Source of the DNA: Nonomuraea muscovyensis
Lineage (GTDB): Bacteria; Actinomycetota; Actinomycetes; Streptosporangiales; Streptosporangiaceae
Length of the DNA stretch: 64,000 bases
Assembly (NCBI RefSeq): GCF_014207745.1
Contig: NZ_JACHJB010000001.1
Coordinates: 3,286,001 to 3,350,000 of the forward strand
Direction of reading: 5' to 3'
A program made the translations under genes and the position numbers. Below the pieces are notes generated by a model, which searched no databases, was not told the origin of the DNA, and saw only the letters and a list, made by a program, of their open reading frames with translations. Shown here piece after piece: positions 51,980-60,616 of the stretch (positions are counted from its first letter, which is position 1; every line of letters begins with the position of its first letter).

Positions 51980-53473
51980 TCACGCCGGTATCGGCCGGGT
52001 CTCCTCGATCTCGCCGGTGCTGTCCGCTCGGGCGGGCAGGAGCAGGGCGGTGACGACCACGACCACGGACATCACCGCGCCGATGATGAAGGCCAGCCGC
52101 ATGCCGTCGAGGTTGGCGAGCACCTCCGTGGCTCCCGCGGATCTCAGGGCATCGGCTCGCGCGCTCATCACGGTGATCACGAGCGCGGTGCCGATGGCCG
52201 CGGAGACCTGCTGCAGCGTGCTCAGGATCGAGCTGGCGTGGGAGTAGAGCGGCGGCGGAACCGCTCCGAGCCCGAGGGTGAACACCGGGGTGAAGGTCGC
52301 GGCCAGACTCACCATCAGCAGCGCGTGCAGACCGAGGAGCTGCCAGAACGGCATGGTCATCGTGACCTGGGTGAAGCCGGTGAGCGCGAGGGTGATCCCG
52401 ATCGCGCCGGGGATGACCAGAACCCGGCCGCCGAACGAGTCGAACAGGCGGCCGACGGTCGGACCGAGCAACCCCATCGCGAGGCCGCCCGGCATCACGA
52501 GGAGCCCGGTCTGCAGGGCGCTGAGCTCGCGGACGTTCTGCAGGTACAGCGGCAGCAAGATCATCGAGCCGAGCATCGCCATGAAGGCCACCGACATCAT
52601 GATCAGCGCGACCGTGTAGGTGCGGTGGCGCAGAGTGCGCAGGTCCAGCAGCGGCACGCCGCGCTTCTGCAACGACAGCTGGCGGACGACGAAGACGGCG
52701 ATGGCGACCAGGCCGGCCGCCACGATCGCGGCGGCGACGCGGACGTCACCGCCCTCGAACCGGCTGAGCCCGTAGACCAGGCCGCCGAAGCCGGCGGCCG
52801 CGGTCACCACGCTCAACCAGTCGACGGTGCTGAACTGGGGCTCCCCGACGTTCTTGAGCTGCTTGAGGCCGCTCCATGTGATCACGGCGGCGATGGGGAG
52901 CACCACGGCGAACAGCAGCCGCCAGGACCCGAACTGCAGGATCACCCCCGAGACCGTCGGGCCCATGGCGGGCGCGACCGAGATGGCCAGGGTGACGTTG
53001 CCCATCACCCGGCCCCGGTCCGACTCGGGCACCACCTGCATCAGCGTGGTCATCAGCAGCGGCATCATCACGGCTGTCCCGGACGCCTGGATGATGCGGG
53101 CGACCAGCAGCACCTCGAACGACGGCGCGATGCCGGCCAACGCCGTGCCGAGCAGGAACAGGCCCATCGCGGTCGTGTAGGCGGTGCGGGTGGACACCCG
53201 CTGCAGGAACCAGCCGGTGATCGGGATGACGGCGGCCATGGTCAGCATGAAGGCGGTCGAGAGCCACTGTGCGGTCTGCTCGGTGATGCGCAGTGCGCCC
53301 ATCAGCCGCGGGATCGCGTTGATCATGATCGTCTCGTTGAGGATGACCACGAATGTGGCGAGCACCAGCAGCCGGATCACGGCCGGGGTGCGACCTGGAA
53401 CGGCGGTCGCGGGGTTGGCGGGTGAGTCTAGCTGTGGGCTGGGCACGGTACCTCGATCGGGGTTGTCGGACAT
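51980..53473 (-). CDS. DHA2-type MFS multidrug exporter
   Basis: A 497-aa exporter of the 14-helix DHA2 family. The N-terminal 35 residues are hydrophilic; helix 1 carries the family pattern VVILNETIMINAIPRLM, and motif C-like ISVAPAMGPTVSGVI lies in helix 5. Drug/proton antiport is the expected function. ATG 53473 was chosen over an upstream ATG at 53512. An inverted repeat immediately before it suggests control by an unlinked regulator. Confidence 0.9.
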   Translation of the reverse strand: MSDNPDRGTVPSPQLDSPANPATAVPGRTPAVIRLLVLATFVVILNETIMINAIPRLMGALRITEQTAQWLSTAFMLTMAAVIPITGWFLQRVSTRTAYTTAMGLFLLGTALAGIAPSFEVLLVARIIQASGTAVMMPLLMTTLMQVVPESDRGRVMGNVTLAISVAPAMGPTVSGVILQFGSWRLLFAVVLPIAAVITWSGLKQLKNVGEPQFSTVDWLSVVTAAAGFGGLVYGLSRFEGGDVRVAAAIVAAGLVAIAVFVVRQLSLQKRGVPLLDLRTLRHRTYTVALIMMSVAFMAMLGSMILLPLYLQNVRELSALQTGLLVMPGGLAMGLLGPTVGRLFDSFGGRVLVIPGAIGITLALTGFTQVTMTMPFWQLLGLHALLMVSLAATFTPVFTLGLGAVPPPLYSHASSILSTLQQVSAAIGTALVITVMSARADALRSAGATEVLANLDGMRLAFIIGAVMSVVVVVTALLLPARADSTGEIEETRPIPA

Positions 53474-53481
53474 GACATTGT

Positions 53482-53504
53482 CACGGCTGGAGTCACCAGC
53501 CGTG
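53482..53504. promoter_or_regulatory. Inverted repeat 8 bp before the MFS start
   Basis: CACGGCTGG (53482-53490) and CCAGCCGTG (53496-53504) with a 5-nt centre. Either an operator or an mRNA hairpin able to hide the ribosome site. Confidence 0.45.
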
Positions 53505-53729
53505 GGTGCCACTGGAAGTCGTGGTCATGCAAGACTGACCGGCACCACTGACAAAACTCATCGCCGTCCCGAGCATTCCGGCAAGAATGCGAAATGTCAC
53601 CCGGTTTTTTTCGCCGGCCGGACGGTTCGCTGTGTCCACTGGCCCGGGCTCCGGCGAGCACACGCCGCAAGTCGCGGGGATCCGGTACCGGCCACCTGGA
53701 GTGCGGGTGTCGCGCTCCTCGAAGTCATG

Positions 53730-53766
53730 GCGTACTGGCCGGTCAGTGACTCTCCAGCCAGTACGC
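53730..53766. terminator. 10-bp hairpin after the 53802 gene
   Basis: GCGTACTGGC (53730-53739) pairs with GCCAGTACGC (53757-53766), 17-nt loop. It lies 35 nt past the stop of the leftward gene at 53802. Confidence 0.45.
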
Positions 53767-53801
53767 GCGCGGAGGGGCCTTGTCCAGGCGCTGCGGCCGA
53801 G

Positions 53802-54521
53802 CTAGCAGACGCCGGGAAGCTTGCACACCTTGGCGGCCATCTTCCTGGCGTCCTTGGTCAGTCGGCCGGGGTCGTAGGCTCCCTCGTCGGTCGTGTAGAT
53901 CATCAGCGCGCTGCCCCGGCGCGCGGCGATACCGGTGATCGTCTGGTTCACACTGCCGTCCTGCCAGGTCTGATAGCCCATGCCCGTGGCCTCGTCTCCC
54001 GCCCTGGCCTTACTCGTCCGCCACCGGATCCTGAGTTGGGGCACCGACGGGTCGCCCTTGCGCGCGCACCGCTTGACCTCGGCGCGCAGCCGGGTGAGCG
54101 CGGCACGGGCGGCACGGGGGCTGTTGTAGATGACGAGCTGTTCGGAGGAGCCGCTGGGCGCGCTGGTCCAGCGCGTGATCGTGCGGGCCGCCACCCGGTC
54201 GCGGTCGACGGCGTGCCGGTGCCAGCACGGGTTCAGCTCCAACGGCTTGGTGAGCTTGTCGCTGATCTCGTAGCCCTGTTCGTCCGCCTCATGGGGGTTC
54301 AGGTGCCTGCGCGCGTCGCGTTCGGTGATCAGGAAGTTCTTCGGAATCTCGGTCACCGTCGCCGGAGACAGGGCCAGCACCAAGGAGAGTGTCACGCTGA
54401 TCATGAAGAGTTGGATGCCGGCGGGGACGGCTTGGTTCTCGGTCCTGTCGCCAGAGCGGCTCAGCAGATCGGGCTGAACCGCCCGCGTGCCGCCGACCGC
54501 GGCGGCCCGGCGGTGGTTCAT
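53802..54521 (-). CDS. Membrane-anchored extracytoplasmic protein of unknown function
   Basis: A 239-aa protein with one hydrophobic segment near residues 38-55 and a soluble C-terminal part. That part has four cysteines (in NPCWH, KRCARK and KVCKLPGVC) that could pair, and short strands such as QLVIYNSPRAARAALTRLRA and ALMIYTTDEGAYD. It faintly recalls the PknH-type sensor domain, but the match is not firm. If translation starts at Met40 the hydrophobic segment would be a signal peptide. It is divergent from the Pr6Pr gene by 41 bp. Confidence 0.6.
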   Translation of the reverse strand: MNHRRAAAVGGTRAVQPDLLSRSGDRTENQAVPAGIQLFMISVTLSLVLALSPATVTEIPKNFLITERDARRHLNPHEADEQGYEISDKLTKPLELNPCWHRHAVDRDRVAARTITRWTSAPSGSSEQLVIYNSPRAARAALTRLRAEVKRCARKGDPSVPQLRIRWRTSKARAGDEATGMGYQTWQDGSVNQTITGIAARRGSALMIYTTDEGAYDPGRLTKDARKMAAKVCKLPGVC

Positions 54522-54562
54522 TACGGTGAACCGCCCACCGGGCGAGTGCGATCCGTGCGACG

Positions 54563-55213
54563 GTGATCTTTATGGTTTGGGCGACGATGTTCCGCTTGGC
54601 GGTGATTCTGGTCGCGGTGGTCGGCCTGAGTTACACGTGGGTGGCGCTGGCCGATCCGCTGAACCCCCTCGTGCTCTTCACCGTGCAGAGCAATCTGCTG
54701 CTCGCGGGTTACTGCGTCTGGCGAGTGGTGAGGAGGGGGCGGCCTACCCCGGAGGTCAAGGGGGCGGTGACGCTCTACATCGTGATCACGGGGCTGGTCT
54801 GGCATTTTCTGCGCATGCGTGGAGCCAGCCCCTTCGAGCGGCTCTCCTTCTCCGGGTTCGGCCTCGGTAACTTCCTCCTCCACTACGTGACGCCGATCAT
54901 GGCCGTGATCGACTGGCTGTTCCTCGACCGGACCGCGCACCGGCCGAGGTGGGCGGCGGCCTTCGGGTGGCTGGTCTATCCGATGGCGTATCTGGTCTTC
55001 GCCCTGGTCCGGGGTGCGCTGCTGCCCCCGGACGCCTGGAAGCGGTATCCCTATCCGTTCCTGGACGTGGACCGCTTCGGGTACGGCGGAGTCTCGCTCA
55101 TGGCGGTGGCGCTGGCTGCCGGCTTCCTCCTGCTCGGCTTCGGGCTGATCGCCCTGCACCGCGCCGTCGATCGCCGGGTGCCCCGCGCTCCGGCCGAGAC
55201 CTCGGCCCCCTAG
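54563..55213 (+). CDS. Pr6Pr family six-helix membrane protein
   Basis: A 216-aa membrane protein with six helices. Family segments FTVQSNLLLAGYC, VTLYIVITGLVWHF, NFLLHYVTPIMAVIDWLF and WLVYPMAYLVFALVRG are clear, with the late YPYPFLDVDRFGYGGV loop. The function is unknown; eukaryotic relatives include androgen-induced hydrolases of fatty-acyl esters, which keep a Thr and His in these helices. A start at ATG 54572 is as likely as GTG 54563. Confidence 0.8.
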   Translation: MIFMVWATMFRLAVILVAVVGLSYTWVALADPLNPLVLFTVQSNLLLAGYCVWRVVRRGRPTPEVKGAVTLYIVITGLVWHFLRMRGASPFERLSFSGFGLGNFLLHYVTPIMAVIDWLFLDRTAHRPRWAAAFGWLVYPMAYLVFALVRGALLPPDAWKRYPYPFLDVDRFGYGGVSLMAVALAAGFLLLGFGLIALHRAVDRRVPRAPAETSAP

Positions 55214-55252
55214 ACCGTCCATCGGCGGAGCCGGTGGCCTGCGGGAAAGGGC

Positions 55253-56005
55253 TCATGGCGTGGGCTCCCAGCGCCTGCCCGTCGGCAGGTCCACGACGTT
55301 CAGGTCCGGTCCGGCCAGGGCCGTCGCGTCCGAGGCCGTGCCCGTGGTGCGGAACAGCGCCGAGAGCGGATCGCGCCCGTGGGCGTCGTGCACCGGGACC
55401 AGCACACGCGCGCCGAGTACGGACGCGCCGGCCACCGCCTGGTCGGGGCCCATCACCAGGCGTGGCCCGAGGAGCGGTCGCAGGCCGTTCACCGGGAGCA
55501 GGGCCACGTCGACCGGTGGGTTCCCGGCCCGGTGGCGCTCCAGCGGCGCGACCTCGGCGATCTCCCCGCCGAAGAACACCCGGGAACCGGCCGTGCTGAA
55601 CGAGTAGGCGTTGTTGGGCCAGACGAGGGTCCGCCCCGCGGGCACGACCCGCATCAGCACGCCGGGTGCGATCTCGCGGGTCTCCCCCCAGCGCACCCGC
55701 TGGGCGTGCCGGAAACCCAGCGCTCGCGCCCGGCGGGCCATGCCTGAGGTGGGGACGTACACCGGTGTTACGTCCTTGCCCGCCAGCATGCGCAGCGCAC
55801 GAAGATCCCAGTGGTTGGTGGCCAGGTTGGTGACGACGACGGCGGCAAGCGGCGGCAGATCGGCGATCCGCAGCCCGAGCGGTTCACCGCGGCGCAGCCA
55901 CCACCGTTCGGTGAACCAGGGGTCGGTGAGCACCGCGTGACCGTTCAGTTCGAGCAGCACACAGGAGTTGGCCGCGCGCGTGACCGCGATCGATTTCTTG
56001 ATCAT
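55253..56005 (-). CDS. Metallo-beta-lactamase-fold protein with degenerate metal site
   Basis: A 250-aa protein with the fold pattern of UlaG-like MBL hydrolases (NSCVLLELNGHAVLTDPWF, later VLVPVHDAHGRDPL). The metal motif expected as T-H-x-H-x-D-H-x-D reads TNLATNHWD at residues 59-67: two histidines and the aspartate are replaced. The usual GD of the later strand is GE (VFFGGEIAEV). Hydrolysis is therefore doubtful; it may bind a ligand. ATG 56005; an in-frame ATG at 56035 would overlap merR. It is divergent from a MerR gene with a 28-bp gap. Confidence 0.75.
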   Translation of the reverse strand: MIKKSIAVTRAANSCVLLELNGHAVLTDPWFTERWWLRRGEPLGLRIADLPPLAAVVVTNLATNHWDLRALRMLAGKDVTPVYVPTSGMARRARALGFRHAQRVRWGETREIAPGVLMRVVPAGRTLVWPNNAYSFSTAGSRVFFGGEIAEVAPLERHRAGNPPVDVALLPVNGLRPLLGPRLVMGPDQAVAGASVLGARVLVPVHDAHGRDPLSALFRTTGTASDATALAGPDLNVVDLPTGRRWEPTP

Positions 56006-56033
56006 GCGGTCGACGGTGCCGGTTAATGTACGC

Positions 56034-56438
56034 ATGAAGTCAAGTGCGGAACTGACGATCGGCGAGCTGGCGGAGCGGTTCGGGCTCGCCACCCACGTGC
56101 TGCGGTACTGGGAGAGCAGGGGACTGATCGAGCCCGCGAGGCGCGCGGGCGGTCAGCGCCGCTACGGACGGGACGCGCTGGTCCGGGTGGCGCTGATCCT
56201 GATGGGCAAGGAGGCGGGTCTCGGCCTGCGGTCGCTCGGGGCCCTGCTGTCCACGCCCGACCCGATGGACCACCGGGATCTGTTGCGCGGCCACGTCGCC
56301 GAACTGGAGCAGCGCATCGCGCGCGCACGCTCCGCCAAGGACCTGATCGAGCACGCACTCGCCTGTCCCCACCGCTTCGCGGACTGCGAGCACGCCCGTG
56401 ATCAGATCGCGGCGCGCATCCCGCCCGTGCCCCGATGA
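56034..56438 (+). CDS. MerR-family transcriptional regulator
   Basis: A 134-aa regulator. The winged HTH is ELTIGELAERFGLATHVLRY and WESRGLIEPARRAGGQRRYG (residues 6-45), followed by a dimerisation helix (HVAELEQRIARARSAKDLIE). The C-terminus has two cysteines in CPHRFADCEH, which could sense thiol stress or metal. It is divergent from the MBL-fold gene, its most probable target, and the 28-bp gap must hold both start regions. Confidence 0.87.
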   Translation: MKSSAELTIGELAERFGLATHVLRYWESRGLIEPARRAGGQRRYGRDALVRVALILMGKEAGLGLRSLGALLSTPDPMDHRDLLRGHVAELEQRIARARSAKDLIEHALACPHRFADCEHARDQIAARIPPVPR

Positions 56439-56664
56439 TCACCCCGTGCACATGGCGGACACTTCCGTGGACGCCGATGACGATCGTCCATTAGATTGTG
56501 GTCCGGCCCGTTATCGGAGGCTCCGCTTGGAGCCGGTCGTTGCGTCGCACCCGCTTCGTCCAGGCGGAGAGGAGGCAACGCGCTCCGGTCGCGGTTCCCA
56601 GTCGTCGGCCGACCGTTCTCGAAGCCGTGTCGCCCATCTGCTGAGCACATGGAAGGTGTATCGA

Positions 56665-57324
56665 GTGCCGGACGGTAACTCCCCGAGCCCGCCATATCCG
56701 GGCTCATCCGCGGGGCCCTCGCCGAGCGACTCCGCGTCGCCCGGTCCGTCCCCCAGTGACTCCGCGTCGCCCAGTCCGTCCCCCAGTGACTCGGGGTCGC
56801 CAGGTCCGTCCCCCAGCGGCTCCGGCTCGCCGAGCCCGTCACCGAGCTCGTCGACCCCCCCTCCGTCGAGCCTGCCCGCGTGCCCGCACGAGCCGCCGTG
56901 CCGGATTCGCCCGTGCCTGCCGACGGACAGGCTGGGCCGTCCGCCGGGTCCTCTTCAGCCCGGTCCTGACGACCACGTTCCGGCCCCGCCGCCCGCTCCG
57001 CCCGCCCCGGACGAGAAGGACGGCTACGGGGCGCGGACCGACAAGATCGTCGCATTCGCCGACGTGATGCTGGAGGCCGCGACGGACGTCGCCCGGATCA
57101 AGGCCAAGACGCCCGTGGTCGAAGACGGGGGGTGGTTCGACACCCCCCGCATCATCAGTCCCTTCCTCGACAGGCTCAACGGCTACGTCGAGGAATGGAC
57201 CGCGGCCGCCGGAACCCTGGAGCGCGTGCTCAAGGAGGACGCGCCGAAGCTCATCAGCGTGGCGAAGAGGTATCGCGACGCCGAGGACGATGCCGGAGCA
57301 GCCGTCAATCAGATCAACCGGTGA
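56665..57324 (+). CDS. Pro/Ser-repeat protein with a helical (WXG100-like) C-terminus
   Basis: A 219-aa protein. Residues about 5-75 are PSPSDSASPG-type repeats, 75-115 a Pro/Cys-rich linker. Residues 120-219 are helical: KIVAFADVMLEAATDVARIK, a gap with GGWFDTP, then EEWTAAAGTLERVLKEDAPK and ISVAKRYRDAEDDAGAAVNQ. The helix-turn-helix layout and end recall type VII (ESX) secreted proteins, but the exact WxG turn is not seen. GTG 56665 has GGAAGG 8 nt upstream. First of four tightly linked genes. Confidence 0.6.
   Translation: MPDGNSPSPPYPGSSAGPSPSDSASPGPSPSDSASPSPSPSDSGSPGPSPSGSGSPSPSPSSSTPPPSSLPACPHEPPCRIRPCLPTDRLGRPPGPLQPGPDDHVPAPPPAPPAPDEKDGYGARTDKIVAFADVMLEAATDVARIKAKTPVVEDGGWFDTPRIISPFLDRLNGYVEEWTAAAGTLERVLKEDAPKLISVAKRYRDAEDDAGAAVNQINR
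56713..56860 (+). repeat. About five 30-bp tandem repeats encoding PSPSDSASPG
   Basis: Imperfect 30-nt units in phase with the reading frame; each encodes a ten-residue Pro/Ser/Gly unit. They are likely to vary in copy number between strains. Confidence 0.75.
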
Positions 57325-57334
57325 AGGTGCCCAG

Positions 57335-58150
57335 ATGCCGACCCCCTCGCGCAGATCGCCCAGGCCGCACCACAGCAGCAGCCACAACCTCCGGTACGCC
57401 CAGAACCGCGTGGAGCGTCTCGCGGCCCAGCAGGCCAGGCTCAACCAGGTCAAGGTCGATCCGGACTTCTTCAAGAGAGTGCTGAACCTGGCCAAGACCC
57501 ACAACCGGCCGATCTACGCGGGGCTGGCCACCTCCGGCCTGGTCATCGCGGGCACGGCGATGGTCGTCGCCGCCGTCGGGAACGCGTCCGATCCGCGGAG
57601 GTTCTTCGACGACCGGAGCATGTGGAACGAGATGCTGGGCGACCTCAAGCTCAGCGCCTGGGACGTGTGGATCAGCTTCTTCAGCCTGGTCTCGCCCTAC
57701 TGGGTGGGGCACGCGGCCGAAACGGTCCAGCGCTACCTCCGGTTCGAGTTGATCGGCATGTTCGACGAGCTCGGTCGCGTCGCCACGGAGATGAGCAACA
57801 CCCTGACCAGCCTGGCCTGGGACGTCGTGGAGTACGACGTCAAGCTCGTCACGCTGCTGGTGTCGGCCGGCACCGCCTTCACCGCCCTTCTGCCGTTCAG
57901 CGCGATTCCGGCTGTCAAGCTCACCCTGGGGGTGGCCGCCGTCGCGTTCCTCTCGCTGCTTTCGAGCCTGATGCAGGAGTTCATCGGCAAGGTCAAAGCA
58001 CTCGACCTCAAGTTGGAGGCTCTCGGCCACAAGATCTTCGAACTGCGCAGCCTCTTCTCCGTGGGAGACGACAAGTTGCATCTGCAGCCGCCGGGCAGTG
58101 ACCCCGGCCTGTGGAAGCCCGTCACCGGGGAACCTCGTGCCGCACACTGA
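57335..58150 (+). CDS. Membrane protein of the YbaB-linked operon
   Basis: A 271-aa protein beginning with a basic, His/Ser-rich segment. Hydrophobic segments lie near residues 63-85, 110-130 (aromatic, VWISFFSLVSPYWVG) and a long pair about 175-220. Helices between them are amphipathic. No family is recognised. ATG 57335 lies 10 nt after the previous stop with a GAAGG site; its last 14 nt overlap the first YbaB-like gene, so all four genes are one operon. Confidence 0.65.
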   Translation: MPTPSRRSPRPHHSSSHNLRYAQNRVERLAAQQARLNQVKVDPDFFKRVLNLAKTHNRPIYAGLATSGLVIAGTAMVVAAVGNASDPRRFFDDRSMWNEMLGDLKLSAWDVWISFFSLVSPYWVGHAAETVQRYLRFELIGMFDELGRVATEMSNTLTSLAWDVVEYDVKLVTLLVSAGTAFTALLPFSAIPAVKLTLGVAAVAFLSLLSSLMQEFIGKVKALDLKLEALGHKIFELRSLFSVGDDKLHLQPPGSDPGLWKPVTGEPRAAH

Positions 58151-58535
58151 CGCTTTCGACGTGGGTGACGGAGAGGGGTTCTCGGGGCTGTTCCGGGAGG
58201 TCGGACGTCTGGCCGAAGCGTTCGCGGACGAAATGCGCGAGGCGGAGGAGCGCAGGGTGCCCGGTGCCGACGGCGCCGGCCGGGTGGTGGCCACGGTGTC
58301 GGGCTCGGCGCGGCTCCTGCACGTACGCGTCGACGCCCGGGCGATGCGCGACCTCGACCACGTGGAGCTGGGCCAGGCCGTGCTGGACGCGGTCAGAGCG
58401 GCCCGCGAGGCGGCGGCGCAGGGCGTGACGGAGGCCGTGGGCAGGCTGAACGGTGGCCGGCCGCAGCCCGGCCCGGACGACAATCCGCTAGGGCGCTACC
58501 TCGACGCGATGCTGCGGGAGGCCGATCGTGGATGA
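58137..58535 (+). CDS. YbaB/EbfC-family protein 1
   Basis: A 132-aa protein. The core VVATVSGSARLLHVRVDARA, MRDLDHVELGQAVLDAVRAA and REAAAQGVTEAVGRL is the YbaB/EbfC pattern: beta-hairpin then two helices. Classical YbaB is a nucleoid-associated DNA-binding protein, but actinobacteria carry many divergent copies beside WXG100-type genes. GTG 58137 lies inside the end of the membrane protein gene. It overlaps the second copy by 8 nt. Confidence 0.75.
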   Translation: MPHTDAFDVGDGEGFSGLFREVGRLAEAFADEMREAEERRVPGADGAGRVVATVSGSARLLHVRVDARAMRDLDHVELGQAVLDAVRAAREAAAQGVTEAVGRLNGGRPQPGPDDNPLGRYLDAMLREADRG

Positions 58536-58911
58536 GCTGGACAAGCTGCGGAGGATCACCGAGCAGCTCGAACGGCTGGAGCGGCTGTCGGCGACGCAGG
58601 CCGGGACCGCGGCGGCGGCGGAGCACCTGGTGACGCGGGAGTTCACCGGCAAGGCCGACAAGGGCGGCATCACGGCGACCGTCGACGGCGCGGGAAACCT
58701 ACTGGCCATCGACATCAGCCGGCTGAGCAAGCGGCGGCACGACGGCGTGACGCTCGGTGACGCGGTGCTCGAGGCGATCCACGCGGCCGAGCAGGCCGCG
58801 GCCGAGGCGAAGACCGCGCTGATGGGCGATCTGGGCGCGGGCCTCGGCCTGCGCGACCTGTTCGGTGACGCGCGGCACCACTTCCGCGGGGTCGGGACCG
58901 ACCCGCGCTAG
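58528..58911 (+). CDS. YbaB/EbfC-family protein 2
   Basis: A 127-aa protein with an N-terminal helix (LDKLRRITEQLERLERLSAT), then the YbaB core GGITATVDGAGNLLAIDISR and VTLGDAVLEAIHAAEQAA. It is divergent from copy 1 in sequence but equal in layout, which suggests a heterodimer. GTG 58528. It converges on the isomerase gene with a 27-bp gap. Confidence 0.77.
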   Translation: MDELDKLRRITEQLERLERLSATQAGTAAAAEHLVTREFTGKADKGGITATVDGAGNLLAIDISRLSKRRHDGVTLGDAVLEAIHAAEQAAAEAKTALMGDLGAGLGLRDLFGDARHHFRGVGTDPR

Positions 58912-58938
58912 GCGGCGCGCGCACGGCGGCGGCCGCCG

Positions 58939-60366
58939 TCAGGAGGGCTGGACGGGCACGAAGTCCACGTCGATCAGGTCGGCCACGGCCCGCAGCTCGG
59001 CCGCCCGGTGGCCGGTGCCGAGGGCCCAGTGGTGGGAGATCCCGCTGGCGCTCCAGGCGTCGGTCCACTCTCCCGGGTCGCAGCCGAAGTCCACCCGGGA
59101 GGTCGTGTTGCCGATCTGCAGCAGCGGGCCGGGCACGACCTCGCCCTCCGAGACGACGAAGCCGAAGCGCCCGTCGCGTGCCTGCCGCAGGCCGAACGCG
59201 GTGACGGGGCCCCTGGTGACGTCGAACTCGACGGACACCCCCCAGCCGCGCTTGCCGTGGTAGACGCCGAGGCCGCGCAGCAGCGGCCGGCGCGAGCTGA
59301 TCTCCAGGTGGGCCGGCCCGTCGTGGCCCATCTCCACATGCCCGCGGGCGAAGTCCAGCGCCTGCAGCTCGGTGAACGAGCCGCCGCCGCCCAGCCGGTC
59401 CATGATCAGCATGGCCAGCGAGGTGCGCAGCTCGTACTCGCCGGCGGCCGGCACGCCCCGGGCGGTCAGCAGGGAGGCGCCGAGGATCATGCCGGCGCCG
59501 AGCCGCTCGTGGATCTCCCCGTCCAGCCCCCGGTGGTAGTAGGCGAGGCTGTCCAGCTCGAAGTCGGCGACCAGCCGGTCCAGCCCGACCGAGACCCGGG
59601 CGGCCCAGGACAGGTCGTCCTCGTTGACGGAGTCGGCCAGCTCGAAGACGTCGCGGGCGACTTTCGTGCGCTCCACGGCCTCGGCGTTGGTGACCTGCTC
59701 CACCCGTACGCGCAGGTCGTCGAACTCCAGCACCTCGACGTGCCCGCCGAGGTTGGCGCTCACCAGCGTGAGGTCGGTGGCCACGTCGAGCATGCCCGGG
59801 TAGAGGTGGCCCATGAGGCCGTGCCGTCCGTGCCGCAGCGCGCCCCGGACGCCCGCCGCCCGCACCCAGCGGGAGATCTTCTCCCACGCCCGCTCGTCCT
59901 CCAGGTAGCCGGAGACCGAGCGGAACGGGATGCCGCAGCGCATGAACGCGTTGGCCATCTCGGGCAGCGGGCAGGCGCCGCAGTAGGCGAGCCACTGCCC
60001 GGTGTCGAAGGTGGCGTGCTCCATCGATTCGGTGGGCTGCAGGTTGATCAGCAGCACGGGCGCGCCGCTGCGCTGCGCGACGGGCACGAGCATGGTGGCG
60101 GTCATGTAGGTGGTGAGGAAGCCGACGATGAGGTCGCAGCCGGCCTCGCGCAGCCGTTCGGCCGCCGCGGCGCCCTCCTGGGCGTCGGAGACGAAACCGG
60201 CGTCGACCACCTCGCAGTCCAGCGCCCTCATCCGTTCGGCCACCCGGGCCGAGGAGCGCCGCAACTGGGGCAGCAGGTCGGGGAACTGGGGCCAGTAGGC
60301 GCCCAGCCCACCCGCGACCAGGCCGACCTTGGTACGTCTCGGGGTGATGCGGGGGTAGGTGCTCAC
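58939..60366 (-). CDS. L-arabinose/L-fucose isomerase family protein
   Basis: A 475-aa sugar-isomerase-like enzyme. The N-terminal Rossmann-like half has KVGLVAGGLGAYWPQFPDL and CDLIVGFLTTYMTATMLVPV; metal-site candidates are His and Glu residues in the segments GEIHERLGAG and ARGHVEMGHDG. The family interconverts aldoses and ketoses, but members of this branch are mostly uncharacterised. GTG 60366 follows a strong AGGAGG. Its neighbours (DeoR, GH78 rhamnosidase) suggest deoxysugar or pentose catabolism. Confidence 0.82.
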   Translation of the reverse strand: MSTYPRITPRRTKVGLVAGGLGAYWPQFPDLLPQLRRSSARVAERMRALDCEVVDAGFVSDAQEGAAAAERLREAGCDLIVGFLTTYMTATMLVPVAQRSGAPVLLINLQPTESMEHATFDTGQWLAYCGACPLPEMANAFMRCGIPFRSVSGYLEDERAWEKISRWVRAAGVRGALRHGRHGLMGHLYPGMLDVATDLTLVSANLGGHVEVLEFDDLRVRVEQVTNAEAVERTKVARDVFELADSVNEDDLSWAARVSVGLDRLVADFELDSLAYYHRGLDGEIHERLGAGMILGASLLTARGVPAAGEYELRTSLAMLIMDRLGGGGSFTELQALDFARGHVEMGHDGPAHLEISSRRPLLRGLGVYHGKRGWGVSVEFDVTRGPVTAFGLRQARDGRFGFVVSEGEVVPGPLLQIGNTTSRVDFGCDPGEWTDAWSASGISHHWALGTGHRAAELRAVADLIDVDFVPVQPS

Positions 60367-60559
60367 GCGGAAGATCCTCCTGTCAGCGGACTTCGACCTC
60401 GATGCTGCGGGTGTGGTCGTCGGGCGCCGTTCGAGGCTGGGTAGCGCTCGTGTCGAGCGTGTGGAGGTCCACGCGGGAGACCTGCTTCGGCTCGAGGCCC
60501 GGGCCGTCCACGGGTCGGCCAGGTTGGTGGTGAAGGCGAGGGCGAGGGGATTCCCACTT

Positions 60560-60586
60560 TGTAACAGGCGGCCAACCTCTTAACAA
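60560..60586. promoter_or_regulatory. Possible DeoR site upstream of the isomerase
   Basis: GTAACAG (60561-60567) and TTAACAA (60580-60586), about 20 bp apart in AT-rich DNA, resembling the pair upstream of deoR. The rest of the 250-bp gap shows no gene. Confidence 0.35.
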
Positions 60587-60616
60587 GAGTTGCGTTAGAA
60601 ATACAATATCGAAGCG

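Larger units (their letters stand above)
53474..53801. other. Intergenic region between MFS and membrane-anchored protein
   Basis: No gene recognised in 328 bp. It holds the MFS operator-like repeat at one end and a hairpin at 53730-53766 at the other. A T7 run lies near 53606. Confidence 0.5.
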
